A stretch of DNA of 64,000 nucleotides from Ciona savignyi (Eukaryota; Chordata; Ascidiacea; Phlebobranchia; Cionidae), in NCBI GenBank assembly GCA_000149265.1, contig CH002721.1, positions 425,363 through 489,362 of the forward strand, in the 5' to 3' direction. Numbering within the stretch: position 1 is the stretch's first letter; each line of letters starts with the position of its first letter. The position numbers and the translations under genes are program-made. Below the pieces are notes generated by a model. It saw nothing but the letters and a program-made list of their open reading frames with translations, was not told the DNA's origin and searched no databases. Below are positions 22,124 to 35,200 of this stretch, piece after piece.

Positions 22124-25100
22124 ATTTCTGTGACTTCTTGTAAGCGCTGGTTGCACGAATGACCAGCATAAATGAGAAAGCGTCTCTTTTGAACTATAAG
22201 GTTCCCACGCTCTTATCGAGCGATAGGCGGACCGTGGGTAGGAAAAAAGGGGAATTTCGAGGTCGAGAGAAAACCGAGCTGAAGTTTGGTCGGCGAATCG
22301 GCCTTCCACCTGTTCAGGCAGCTTCGTGGGCGGGTTATTCTCGAAACTTTGCTTTTCCAGCTTTGCTACCTGGGAGGTGATCAGGGGCCGAGGGAAAGTA
22401 AACACAGAAGCAACGCGCTCTTGAAACTGCGGTCTCTGACACGGAAGCACTCGTTCAGGGTCACTGCGAACGAAATATAAAACTTGTTTATCTTGTTTTT
22501 CATTCGGCACGACGTACCGCGAAATTCAATGTTTTGATTTTAATCTTTCTCCACAAGCGGCGCCCAATGCAGCGAATTACAAGTTAATTTCAAAGCCGTG
22601 AGAACTTGGAACTGACTTAATCATCGGTGGCTGGCAATCTACTTATTCGGCTGAACGGCGCATGTTTTCTCCGACAACAGTCGCTGGTATACACACTGTA
22701 AACAAGTGAATTCAGTTCAGCCGAAGTCTACTAAACACAAACACATGTAAAATACAAATTCATTTTATTTTGTAATCACACCAGTTGGCCACACACAACA
22801 GAAGGTGACCGACCCGTCACGATTTTCAGTTTCATGACGCCGTAAATCGAGGTTTCGCCGTTCTCCGCACCACCAGGTTATAAAGTAGACGGTGCAGACA
22901 CCACGCACTGGTGGCCATTTATCGCACCTGCAAACACAACGCTCTAATATCTCCACTAAGACAAGCTTAAGAGGGGGCACCGCACCACTTTCACTGCTTA
23001 TAATTAATAACACCCCGTGGTGGTCCGTATCTTTGCGATTTATCACAAACGTACGTAAGTTGTAGATAGCAGCACGTCCGTCTCGGTTACCGAGCTTACC
23101 CCCGCCATGATGGAGGAAAGTGCTTGATTAAACAAAGCAATGGAACAACCACTTTATCGGATCTGACAGAAGCAACTTGAACGGCGTTTGATCTTCAGAG
23201 GATATAGATTTCATTATCTCTACGTTTCCGGCGGCGAAATGAGAGGAAAACACGGACCGTCAAAACACTGCGAGAGAGCTGTCGCGGCAAGCATATGTCG
23301 CGGTATTACCTTCATAAAAGTAAGCTCAAATGGGTAAAAACACGATCTGCAGCACTTTTCTTTTAAAAATTAGAAATCGACGTTGAAATCAAATGAGGAA
23401 TGAAAAAATACCCATGAAGGTTAAATTTCCATAATTTAAAAACATCTATCTTTTTCAGACAGGGACTTCTGACGAGGTTTTGACAGGACGAGCAAGCACA
23501 CTTCAAAACATATGGTCGCACGAATGTAGATAAGAGAAAGCCAGACTCGCGATCATGATACTCATGATGAATTGTCGTTTCCCTCCTTCTATCTTTTCCA
23601 GGCCATGTCCTGTGTACCATACGCCTAAGATAGCCCAGAGATGTTTGCCGTTTCCCAAAATAGGTGAAGTATATAAGTAGTGAAGTAGTATATATTTAGG
23701 AAAAGGCGGGAGTACTATCGAATGGCCAATCGTCAATCACCTTGTACCCACTGTTAAACGGAGCAATTTGTGTTCGGTTTATATGTTTCTAATGTTTTAT
23801 TTCAACCTTATATTTAACTGAGTTAAAGCAACATTGGTTAATCTCCCTGCCAAACAACAAAATTAATCGTCATTGGCTGGTTTCGATTTAACAACTTTTC
23901 GGACAGCGCCAAGCTTACCGGCTTGATAACACAACTATGTTTTACCTTTCACATCATCAGACTGACCCTGCTACATTTCGATATTCGGTTACATTCGTTG
24001 CTGCAGCCGTCTTGCACAAATATTTTACCGAATTCCAAGAATTTCGTGGGAATTGCCCAAAATTGGTCCGAAAACACGATTAGTTCTTTCTCTCTGTAAG
24101 GTTTGAAACTAGAGTTAACAGTTCGACAATGATTAGGGTCGGATTTGTTTGTGGTGGTCGTCAGATCAAAAGTGAAAAAAGGGGGGTTTAATTCGACGAC
24201 TTTATAACCACAGCAAGCAAAATGGTTTGCTGTTACCGAAACTGACCGCTCCGTTTTCCTTTGACGTCCGCAACAATATCCTTTTCCGAGAATACCAATC
24301 GAATACCAAGCAAAGTTGCTATTCTCCGGTACAAGGGTACGGCCGGTCATGCATGTACAGCGAGTATGTAGTTACGAGACTATTTGGTGGTACAATCGAA
24401 GCGACTCGATTTCTTCAGTTTCGCTGACGCAAACCGACCCGCCTCTATTTGCAGGAGTAACGACTGTTTTGTCGACACACGCGTGTAAGCGTCGCTCGCT
24501 TACGCTTTAAAGCCGATGGGCTGCTTCAAAGCCTTTGATATCACCAATAACATGGCAGAGAAAACGATGGTGGACGAATAGTTTGCTATCTGACTAATTG
24601 CATTCCAGAAGGCGGAAAGCAAAATAAACTTCAACATTTCAAATGACGACCGAGCGCCTTATATGACTAGTTTCGCAGTCAGTGACAAAACAGCAGCATT
24701 TGTTCGAAAAAAAGAGGATTCTTTGGCCCGGATATCATAACATTTTGACTGCTTGTGGACGAATATGGTGTTGAGAATAAGACGCCATATTACAGGCAAG
24801 TAATGCGTGGTACACGGCCACGCTATCATCGTAAGAGCAATGGTACTGATGCGGCCGAGTAAAATTGATATATCTTGAAACCATAATCCGAAAATTGGAG
24901 TCATTAAAACTGGCGAGATCAAGGTCCAAAATCATGAACGGCCTGCGCGCTTCTTAATGAAATCAACCGCGTCGAATCTTACCGCGCTAACGATTAATCG
25001 TGCTTGAATATGTTGCTGTTTATTTGCTGATGGATTTTAGATAACAAGTGAGCCGATCGCGATCACAAATATTTCCACCTCCCCACAACACCAAATATGG

Positions 25101-25742
25101 GAATACGACTAATTAGCCAGATCGGCGCCCCCACAGTGCACTTTTCGGCTTCTGCTGTTCGGACTAGCGTACGATTATGTAAACCGAAGGGTGGAAAGGT
25201 GATGAAGTATTCAGCTTGATTTACCCGTCGCTTGGAAACAATAGCGTTTGTACCTAATACCTTAGACCACACGTTGTTTTTACTTTATACTTTAGGCCTC
25301 CAGTTGATTGTACTTTATACACAAGACCACCCTTCATACACAACTTTACTGGGGTTTTAACTATTTTAAAAGCTTTTTAACGGTGTTATTTATAGGCTCA
25401 TGGTATATCACCTCTATGTTCTTTGATGGGCCGCCAGTAGCGAGAGATAATTATACAACAGCATACTTAAGTTGCTATATAAAGAAGCATCAGATTACAT
25501 ATGAGAAAGTGTATTGAATAAAGGTCAATGCAAAAATTGTCCTTTTGTGGTTGTTTTAAAATTGACCGAAGTCTACCGTGAAAAGATTGCGTATTTTAAC
25601 ACAACATTGGCGTTATTTATAAAAACCGACTTAACCTATATATAAAAGGTGATAATGACAACATTATGTTTGTTTATTTTTAAAGATGTTAATACACGAT
25701 TCTTAAGATCGTCATATATAGAAATCGGTACATAAATCAGTC
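22124..25742. other. Upstream flank of stanniocalcin, no gene recognised
   Basis: About 3.6 kb with several 60-130-codon frames on both strands (for example 22765-23046 and 23949-24350), none with a domain or consistent splice context. A degenerate S1 SINE in minus orientation lies at about 23706-23915. The stretch is 5' of the stanniocalcin start and may hold its regulatory DNA, which is inference from position. Confidence 0.45.
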
Positions 25743-26110
25743 NNNNNNNNNNNNNNNNNNNNNNNNNNNNNNNNNNNNNNNNNNNNNNNNNNNNNNNNNN
25801 NNNNNNNNNNNNNNNNNNNNNNNNNNNNNNNNNNNNNNNNNNNNNNNNNNNNNNNNNNNNNNNNNNNNNNNNNNNNNNNNNNNNNNNNNNNNNNNNNNNN
25901 NNNNNNNNNNNNNNNNNNNNNNNNNNNNNNNNNNNNNNNNNNNNNNNNNNNNNNNNNNNNNNNNNNNNNNNNNNNNNNNNNNNNNNNNNNNNNNNNNNNN
26001 NNNNNNNNNNNNNNNNNNNNNNNNNNNNNNNNNNNNNNNNNNNNNNNNNNNNNNNNNNNNNNNNNNNNNNNNNNNNNNNNNNNNNNNNNNNNNNNNNNNN
26101 NNNNNNNNNN
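25743..26110. other. Assembly gap (368 N)
   Basis: An unresolved run of N. The 159-codon frame crossing it is an artefact. Confidence 1.
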
Positions 26111-29105
26111 ACCATATAACCTTATATTGATAATGGTTATTTTATAATTTTATTATTAACCCCAGACGGATAAAAATGATCATTAAAAACGTAAATAAAA
26201 CTGCAAAAATTGAAATCAACAAAACCACACATTGCGGTATAATAAAAAAAAGGTTTTAGGTGGAAATAATTTTGTGTTGTTCCTTTGCATATTCACTGCT
26301 CTTACTATTTGACAAACAGAAAAAGATGCCTTAAACTATTTCAATAAGACACTAAAGATCGCGAAATGATTTTGGTATAAAACGCCGAGTCGCGGTGATG
26401 GGTTAGCTATCTGTTTGCTGTAGTATAACGCAACGTAATATTTGGTTACCATATACAGAGGTTTATCAAAAGAAAATAAAGGATATCAAAAGATTCTATT
26501 TTATATTCCTCGTTTTAAATTTCGTTTTATGGCTTGTTTGTTTAATCAAACATAGTTGCTCCTGGCGCACAAAATCAAATTTAAATTAGACCAGGTGCCA
26601 CCACCGCAAGCTTGCAGAAGAAAATCGGATTGGGCGGGAATCACATTAACATCGCATAAACAGCTACACCTCAGCCGAACCGGCCATCCGACCGCATTCG
26701 CACGAATCGTATTGTCGTCGTGTTGCCGAAACAAGTCAATCGAAATACGGAAATGAGCTTAGCCTTTTCACCGGTGGTATTTCTAAATCAGCTTGGTAAC
26801 GAGCTTGAAATTTATTCAATCGACCTTCTCCGTGTAACAGACTGAGCTTTGGTATTTGCTTTAATAATGCAGCCTCTTAAAGACCTAAATGTCAGGTATC
26901 GTAGGTATTGTTTGACTTCTATGAATAGGACATCCATTGATTTTGCGGCTATGGGTTTTAAGATGGGTGGGCCATTTACGTCAGATAAAAAAAATCGGAT
27001 TATATAAACCACAGGCGTACGCACACAGGCTGAGTTCTTTTATGGGCGTAACCTGTCGATTAAACGAAATCGATTGAGCGTCGGTAGTGTGTGTATTGGC
27101 GTTGGCCATCGCTTTACGCTAGGTTGACGTAACTGCGTCAAACACACGTAGGGAGCAACTCTATAAGGAGGGAAAGATGGAAGGAAGCTCAATAAAACTA
27201 TGGAAACTAATTTTAACAATCCCTAGAACTAATCCTAATTCGAACCCCAACCCTAACACTAATCATAACGCCCTTATCATCATTTTACTGGGCAGTTTCT
27301 CTTTTTCCCACTTCCCCTCCTTTCAGTTTCCACCCGCACAGGTGCGATTTAATGACGTCTACGGTCGATTTGCGTTTACGTTTTTATTGGTAGAAGGTTA
27401 AGTCGTTTGCGTGCTGTCATTTGTTCAATGGAAAGGAATGGCAAATAAAATCTGATATTTACCAGCGATAATAACCGGTTTGATTTAAAGCTGCGCGACA
27501 AACGAGAAGTTACAAAAGTTCACGTTTTATGGACCCAGTATATACGCTGAAAAAACGAATACTGGAGTGCGCAACCCGCAGCATATTACCCACTAACGCT
27601 AATATTGGACGTGCAATCATTAGGTCGCCCACAATTACACGATTTCGGGCGGACACTGTAAGCACCTGCAAGTTTGTTTGTAGTTTCGCACGGAATTTGC
27701 GGTTCAGCCGCGAAGTTTTACTTCGCAAATTCAACGGAATTCACACGACAAAAATTAAAGTATTGTCGGTCCATTCGATTAGTCTTTCTCTGGAATCAAG
27801 TTCAATCGTCCCGAAGCAAAGCTCAAGTGGCCCGATCTCGTAGTAAATAGCTCTTGGCATCAAACGCGATTGAGTTTTATTTAAACGATTAAAAGTTGGG
27901 CGTGGGACAGAGAGCTTGTTTAGGAGTGCCACCAGCTGGCAGATCTTGCTTTTAATGACGTCATTTTTCTAAAGACGTCACACAAATCGCAGCGGTGAGT
28001 GGCTGGTTGGATTTCTGTAGTTTTAGACGATTAGCTTTACACCGTGTATCGTATTAAGTCGCTCGGACAATGAACGGCGCGAGCAAGAATTTCCACGAGT
28101 GGAAGAAACTATTTCGACTCTTAACTGACTTGATAGAACGAATTCTTGAACGGGGTCTTTATTCACTTCTCTGTGTCGCTAGAATTCGAATGGCAACAGT
28201 CTGCGCCTTGGAAAATCGTATTACTCTATAGTAGTGCGGTTATCCGGCAGTCTCCAGTCTCATCCGCTGGAGGGAGTGTGTAAAGTCCCGGGTTACTTTA
28301 GGATAATGAAATTAAAACTGCCCTAAAACGTGGATTGCACGCTGTAGAGGTACTCGTGGAGAGTGTCTGCCAGCATCCACCTAGTACGGATACTACCCGA
28401 AGTGGATTAATCTCCACATTGCACGTAGGTGTTTGGTCTAAGACCACCAACTCGCGTTTAACGTACATTTTCCCTTTCTGGCTTACGCCCCCAGAACAAA
28501 CCAAAATTCGAAGCAAATTCCAGTAGTTACATACATTTGAGGTGAATACCCACAGTGACAGAGGCAAGACACGACATTTTCGCGGTCACATACCTTTCCA
28601 GCTATTTCCTCAATCAACGATACAAGTTCCTAGTTATTGTCTCCACTAGTTCATCGTGACAGGTGACAAAATACCTCTCCACCGACCAAACCACGATCAC
28701 AAATAACCGGATGAACATTTTCTTCACGAACCGATTCACAATTTCCGTACTCGTACCGACTATAGTCGGTAAAATACGTTGAAACTATTTCCTTCAGCAT
28801 AGCATCAAGGGAATGGTTCGTGTTGTGGTTTTAATTATTTTTATGTGAAATTATTCGGTTTCATTTGGGGCACGATTTTACGCTCGGCTTGGTGAATATA
28901 GGATTGACAGACGCGTTTAGATTTTTTGATGCTTACCCGCTACAATGTTATTTAAAAAGTGCGTTTTAACCGCGGTCCTTTGATCTATTTTTTTTACTAA
29001 AATAAAGGTTCTGTCTTTATAAACATTTCTAGGTAGACCTGGACTAAAACCTGCACGTAACACCTGGGAACGTGTCGAGTCCACACAACGCGTCAGTGGA
29101 TAGAG
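26111..29105. other. Intergenic, no gene recognised
   Basis: No supported coding exon. A 104-codon plus frame (27529-27843) and an 89-codon minus frame (28298-28567) have no recognisable domains. 27157-27315 is a member of a small dispersed repeat family also seen at about 31937-32105 and 41631-41750. A perfect CRE palindrome (TGACGTCA) with a related half site lies near 27955-27985. Confidence 0.45.
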
Positions 29106-29106
29106 T

Positions 29107-29112
29107 TTTATT
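29107..29112 (-). terminator. Candidate poly(A) signal of BRD8
   Basis: AATAAA on the minus strand, 94 bases past the BRD8 stop codon at 29206-29208. Confidence 0.7.
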
Positions 29113-29205
29113 AGGAAACAGTGTCTAGAAGCAGCCTCAACCGTGCGCGACGCGGGCAGGAAGCGGAAATGGCGTAGAAGGTCGTGAGCGTGTATGGAGG
29201 GTGGC

Positions 29206-32200
29206 TCATTCGAGGGTCTTCTTCTTCATGAACTTGAGTTCGCCTTCGATCGCCGCCGTCCGTTTGCTGCGCGCCTCGCTCACCTGCAGACGGTGGAATT
29301 TGTGTGAGGCACTCCTTTTTTATCGGGGCAAGTATCGAACCTGACACCAGGTTTGTTTTAAATGGTAATTTGTAAATCAATCGATTGCAATTGCCATTTG
29401 TGCACATAATATCAAGAGCTATGCACAGGTGGGTTGGAACGCACTGCAAGAGTTGACAATACATTAACAATCAACAAACCCACAACCGCTTCAGACGCCT
29501 ACCAATCATAGCTTCTCTTGCGTAGTAATGTAACAAAAATACGCGAATTAAGGGAATGTTAGAATACATTTGGGTAACTGGACAAAGGCTACGTTGAGTC
29601 GGTAACATACCAGTCTATTGGGATTTAATACATATGATATCAACAGCTATGGACAGGTGGATTAGATTAGAACTGCTTTATACATAACGCACCGCATGAG
29701 TTGACAATGCTATTAACAAATTACAAAAAAATACCGGAGTTCAATATAACCATAGTTATAACTAACAGCGAAGGATAAAACTAACACCCACATAGATGGC
29801 GCCAGTTAATTAAATTGACCTCTATGCGCGGCCAGATCTTACAAGTACTGCCCTCTAAGTCATGATAAGTGTTTTGCTGAGTAACAATGGTGGTGATTCC
29901 CCAATGTTTGTTTGGTTGAAAGCAGCATGTGTTATGCTACGTGCCGGTGTTCTCGTTTAGCTGTAAAGTTTTGTAATCGTGGAGCAGTGCTTTGTTTAAT
30001 AAGGGTGTTAATTGTGCATCTGCTAGCTGTTTTGTTGGGTGAAAGTCCCCGATGTACGGAGAGGTACCGGTTTAAAAATGTTAAGTCAAATGCTCGATGG
30101 CTTTGAGAGTAGGGTGCAGATCTCGTCTTTACTTTTTAAATATGAAAAAAATCTTAAGGTGGCTGCGGCAGAATTTTGGGTGAAATCGCTTTTGTGGGAT
30201 AAGTTTATATTAAAGAGATATGGAAAATAGTTGGTGACAAGTTTAATCAAAGCAAGTGCATTAATCAAGAACCTGTTCAACGAACTTTGCTTCTTATAGC
30301 GGAGAGATTCGATTTGTGTATTGACGGCGCCAAACAAGCGACGAGCTCGGTATAAATAGAACCGGATTGAAATACCGGGTTCTACGAAAACACATTGTTC
30401 GTAAAACGACCGCAAAGTTGTATTTGACCGGCCATGAACCCAGACAAGCGGAGAATCCGATGGAATGAGTTTATAACGTATAATACAAGAGGATGGGTTG
30501 AGAATCTGCACTATCGACGGCGAGTAGTAATTGCTGCGGCGTATCAAACAAGTTTCGAACCAACGATGGGCTGGGCACAAGGAACGTTTAAGCCGGTATA
30601 TGTATCGGTCGCGCTAACCAAACGAACTCTCTATTTTTTACTGAGTTCAGTTTCGATCTCATGATGGGCTCATCACTCAGTCCGTTTCTTTATATATGGA
30701 ATTGGTATCTGAACCGGACGCGTTAACCATTCGGTCACACTTTCCCCGTTACACCATTAACCCATTACTTGTTCCCGGTTATTCCACAAAATAAATAAAA
30801 AATCTAATAAATTAAAGAAAATAAATGAAGTGATAAACTTATATCAAAAATAAAATCTTTAATTTGTGTTACTTTGTAGACCAGGTAATCACTTTGTGCA
30901 TTATTATAGAAACGTACCGTTTGCCGATTACCGGTTAACGTACACAAAAGGACCAAGTAAGAGCGATTTCAGAGCCGATATACTAGCTCGAAACTCTACA
31001 AATAAAACGGCAGTTGAACCGTATACAGCAGCGGTTCTCAAACTTTTTTTAAAAAATTACGCAACGGTCCCTAGCATTTTTTTAAATGACTCACGGTCCC
31101 CTCAAAAATAGGGAAGTAAAACGAAAAATTTAGCAACGTTAAAATTCTAAAACATATTAAACCGGATGCACGGCTTAAGGAAAAACGAGACGCCTTTGAC
31201 CTTGGCATTTTTTTGAATGTTTACTCCTACTATAATAGGAGTTGTACTATTTCCTACTATAGTAGGAGTTCTGTACTTTTAAATTGCACTAATGTGACAC
31301 ATCAAAAAGCTTCTTGTGATGTCGTAAATACCTATGTAGCCTGTAAGCTTTCAAGACAAATTGTGTTTGTTAAGTTGATTGGAAGAAAAGTTGCGTAAAA
31401 ACTTAATTTTACACAATTTTTTTTCTTCAAGAGCGTCGTTTTAATTTTTTGGAAGGTGCTTCGCGGTCCCAGAAAATTGTCTCGCCGTCCCCAAAAGACC
31501 GCGGACCCCAGTTTGAGAACTGCTGGTATAAAATGAAGAGATATTTGCTTAATGGATCAGTGTTAATTGCGATTTGTCTTGTACTAAACATGATGACGTA
31601 ATTGCTCTCTAAAATAATATTCAAAGTGGTGAAACGTACAGTGCTGTGTAACAAACCCAAATCAAAGGAAAAATCGTGTTAAAATTGTGTCGGGAATTAG
31701 TGTTAAAAAGCACTCGGTGCTGTATACGTACAAGTAATGCAATCAGCATGTCGGGTGAGGCTGACAGTTGTCCGGGAATCTTTGCCTTGTGTTGGAGGAA
31801 TACGTCAGTCCGGGTGGTTAGACTGGTAGTTTGTCGGAACTTCACCCGAAAGTTTACGGTTCGGAACCAGCCGCTCAGTCCATGTCCTTGGGCAAGGCAC
31901 TTAGCAAACGATGGCTTTACAAACAAAAACGGGAAACTCTTAAAGGGGGAAAGAAGGGAACTGCTGACTAAAATTATGGGAACTAATTCTAACCCAGCTT
32001 AAAACATTGTTTTCAAGCGTAAATTCAACCCTAACTTTAACCACAGCCATTGCATTGACTATAACGCTCTAATCTTCATTTTGGTGTGCAGTTTCCCTTC
32101 TTTTAATTCTCGCTAAAATACTACGCATTGTAATCAAATCAATGTAATAACTAAGATAACTAGAATGCGAGCACGAGGTAAGCTACCTAACCTGATTTGT

Positions 32201-35200
32201 TTAGTATATTATCACATTAGCATATTATCCAGGAACAAAAACACATATATCGGCCAAAACCTCCCACCTTTTCGCTGCTCATGACCGATCTACGTAACGT
32301 GCTGCGACGAAGACCTTTCGGCGTCACCGGTTGTGTGGTTTCAACCATCAACTGGGTCGCTAAAAATTGCTGCGAAATACAAGAGACGTTGTTTATTAGT
32401 TTTTTATCACACATATTATTTTTGTCCGTTTTTCTTTTTCTTTCCTTTTTTTACTTTGTTTTTTATTTACCGAGCCAAGTTTCAACCCCATGATGGACTA
32501 GGAAACATGACCGTTTTTGTATAGAAGTCTGTAAATGTATCGGTCACGCTAACCATTCAGCCACTTTGTTTATCAGTTTAAGTTCCCCTTCACTCACCGC
32601 CACTTGGGCCATGACGTCATTCTGCATCTCTAGCGCCATCTTGTAAACGTCATGTTCGTGGTTGTTGTACATGAGAGCGTTCTGGAACATCAGCATAAGG
32701 TCGCGCTGGAAGTCGCTAGTCGTGCGCACCTGGGGTAAAAGTATCGTGTGAAGTGACGTTCCAAGCTCTCTTTGTAAGTAACAGCAAAAATCGGTTTATG
32801 AAGCAATTAATGAGAGTTTTAAAACAACAAAGCGTGATTTTCTAGTTCTTTATTCAACGCTGAATTGACATGGGGTTAGGTTAAATTAGATATGGGCAAA
32901 CTACGGCCTGTATGCAAAGTCTAGAATAAAGACCCTACTAGCCGGATGTTATCGACATATTGCAAGACTAAATAGCGATGTCACAGCTAAATTATGACCG
33001 TACAGCAACATTTGTGGTCGCTAGACGCAACAGTGCTTTTAATTTCTAAGTATTGTACCGTATTTTTTATCAACAGTGACAAACTATGTGAGTACCGGCT
33101 CAATCACTGGCCCGCCAGTTAAAGAATAAAATAATTTTGGCCCATGATTTAATAAGTGTGGCCACCCCGGAGTTAGATACGTCACCGGGTATTCCCCCAC
33201 TTACCACTCCGGTTTCCAAGTTCTTTTTCAGCGTTGCAAGATCCATGGCCCGATACACGGTGTCGGAATAATTGGGCGCAATATCGTTCGTCACCGGCTG
33301 AAGGAACAAACTGGCGTACCTTCACAACACATATTGTTACAAAACAATGGTGATTGAGGTGTTTATGACGTCATACCGATGGCTGGCGACTTGTTTCCAC
33401 AGGATCATTATTGATTTCTTCCACGCTCGGTTATGCGATCCGACCTCGCAATCCATGTCACTTCTGCCAAATTCAATTGTTTTTTAGATTAACCGGTCAG
33501 CCAACCAACCAACCAAAGAGTTTCTGTTAAGGCAATCAACTAGCCAACATACCAACCAATAAGTCAGGCAATCAACCACGCAATCAGCAAGCGAACTAAC
33601 TCCCAATCAGCCATTAAACGAGTGTGCTGGCTCGAAACTGGTCCCTAGCTATTTGGTTACAACCACAAGTGTCCTTGGGCAAGGCACTTTACAGGCATTG
33701 CCTGAACCCAGCAGATTAATGGGTTCTATCAAATTAAGGGAACGTGTGTATCATACACAACACACTGCAATAGTTCCGGTAACCCGACGGTGGGTGCGAA
33801 GTGATCTGACGATTGCCCGTGTGTTAACCCCCTTGGTTTTCCCATTCAAGGGGATAAACATTAATATCCTATCCTATTCCCCCCACAAGCATTCTTGAGC
33901 CTAGATACTTTCTAGTTGTACTCACGCGTTAGAGAGGGCAGGACTAGTGGGGAAACTATCGATATATGGGGTGCTGGGTTGACCTGGGTAACCTGTGAGG
34001 TTAAAATGCTTGTGAAAAACATAGTTGGAATCTGTAACATAACCCACTTAAGGATAAGTATGGGAGCAAGTACAACTGCCAATCTGCAGCAGGACTGACC
34101 ATCAGGTGAAAGGTGGTGGGATCAAAAAACTGGCCACTAGCTAGTTGGTTGTGTCCTTGGGCAGGGTACTTAGTGGTTATTGCCTGAATCCAAAGCTTAA
34201 TGGCTGATCAAAACTTGGAACAACATCCTTATTATAATTAACGCACTTGCAACATCACCAGTGCGACACTAGTTAGTATAAGTTAACCTTATGTTATAAC
34301 TCCTACATTTTCCCATCTTCACAGATGCTATCCTATATCACAAGCATGAAGCAATCCATCCTTGTAATCATTATAAACGCGATGGACTTAAGGTTTGGTG
34401 AGTCAACGCAGCAAAAATATCCAAAAAATATTACTCACTAAAGTTGGAGTCGTCTAACTGACTGGAATCGGTCAAATCTCCGACAGAAGCGCTGAGGTTT
34501 GAAGTGGCGTCGTCTTCAATTTCTTCATATTTTGTAATCTGTGATGGCATATGGTGTAATGCATTAAGTCGAATATTTGATTGCAATTAACCTAACAAAA
34601 GATCAAAGGTCGAGTTTATAACTTAATTTTTTTTAGTTATAAAAAGGTAATAACATTCTTTAGACGCAGGTTACCTAGGGTTACAAATGTTGGTTTTAAA
34701 GTATTCAGTTCGCAAGCATTTGCCTACCGCTGGTATCCAATAGGATAAGATAGGATATTCATGTTTATCCCCGTGAATGGGAAAACCAAGGGGGTTAACA
34801 CACGGGCAATCGTCAGATCACCTCGCGCCCATCGTCGGGTTACCGAAGCTATTTCAGTGTGTTATGTATGATTTACACATTCCTTCAATTTGGTAGAACT
34901 GATTAATCCACTGGGTTAAGGCAATGTCCGTTAAGTGCCATGCCCAAGGAAACAACCGACAAGCAAGCGACCAGTTTTGAACATGAAACCTTGTGGTTAA
35001 AAGGCGACACACTAAGCCACTACACTAATCTGTCGGACTAAAGACACAGAAGTAGACATTTTTAAACTGTGGTTAAAGCAGACAATATTCTACCTCATTT
35101 AGACCAAAACGAGAGAAACAACAATAATATACCAACCGGAGTATCTTGTTCCAGTGTAGATAGTCCTGAGTCCTGGGATTGAATTAGGGAATTCCCCAAT

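Larger units (their letters stand above)
29284..32267. other. BRD8 last intron, repeat-rich
   Basis: A 2984-base intron. It contains a direct duplication (about 29405-29510 and 29631-29750), S2 SINE pieces (30600-30750), a hAT-like MITE (31029-31525), an S1 SINE fragment (31804-31912, plus) and a dispersed repeat (31937-32105). Confidence 0.7.

Noticed and set aside
25636..26115. 159-codon frame on the minus strand
   Set aside because: Most of it is the run of N.
27529..27843. 104-codon plus-strand frame with good start context
   Set aside because: No domain, signal peptide, conserved motif or splice partner could be seen.
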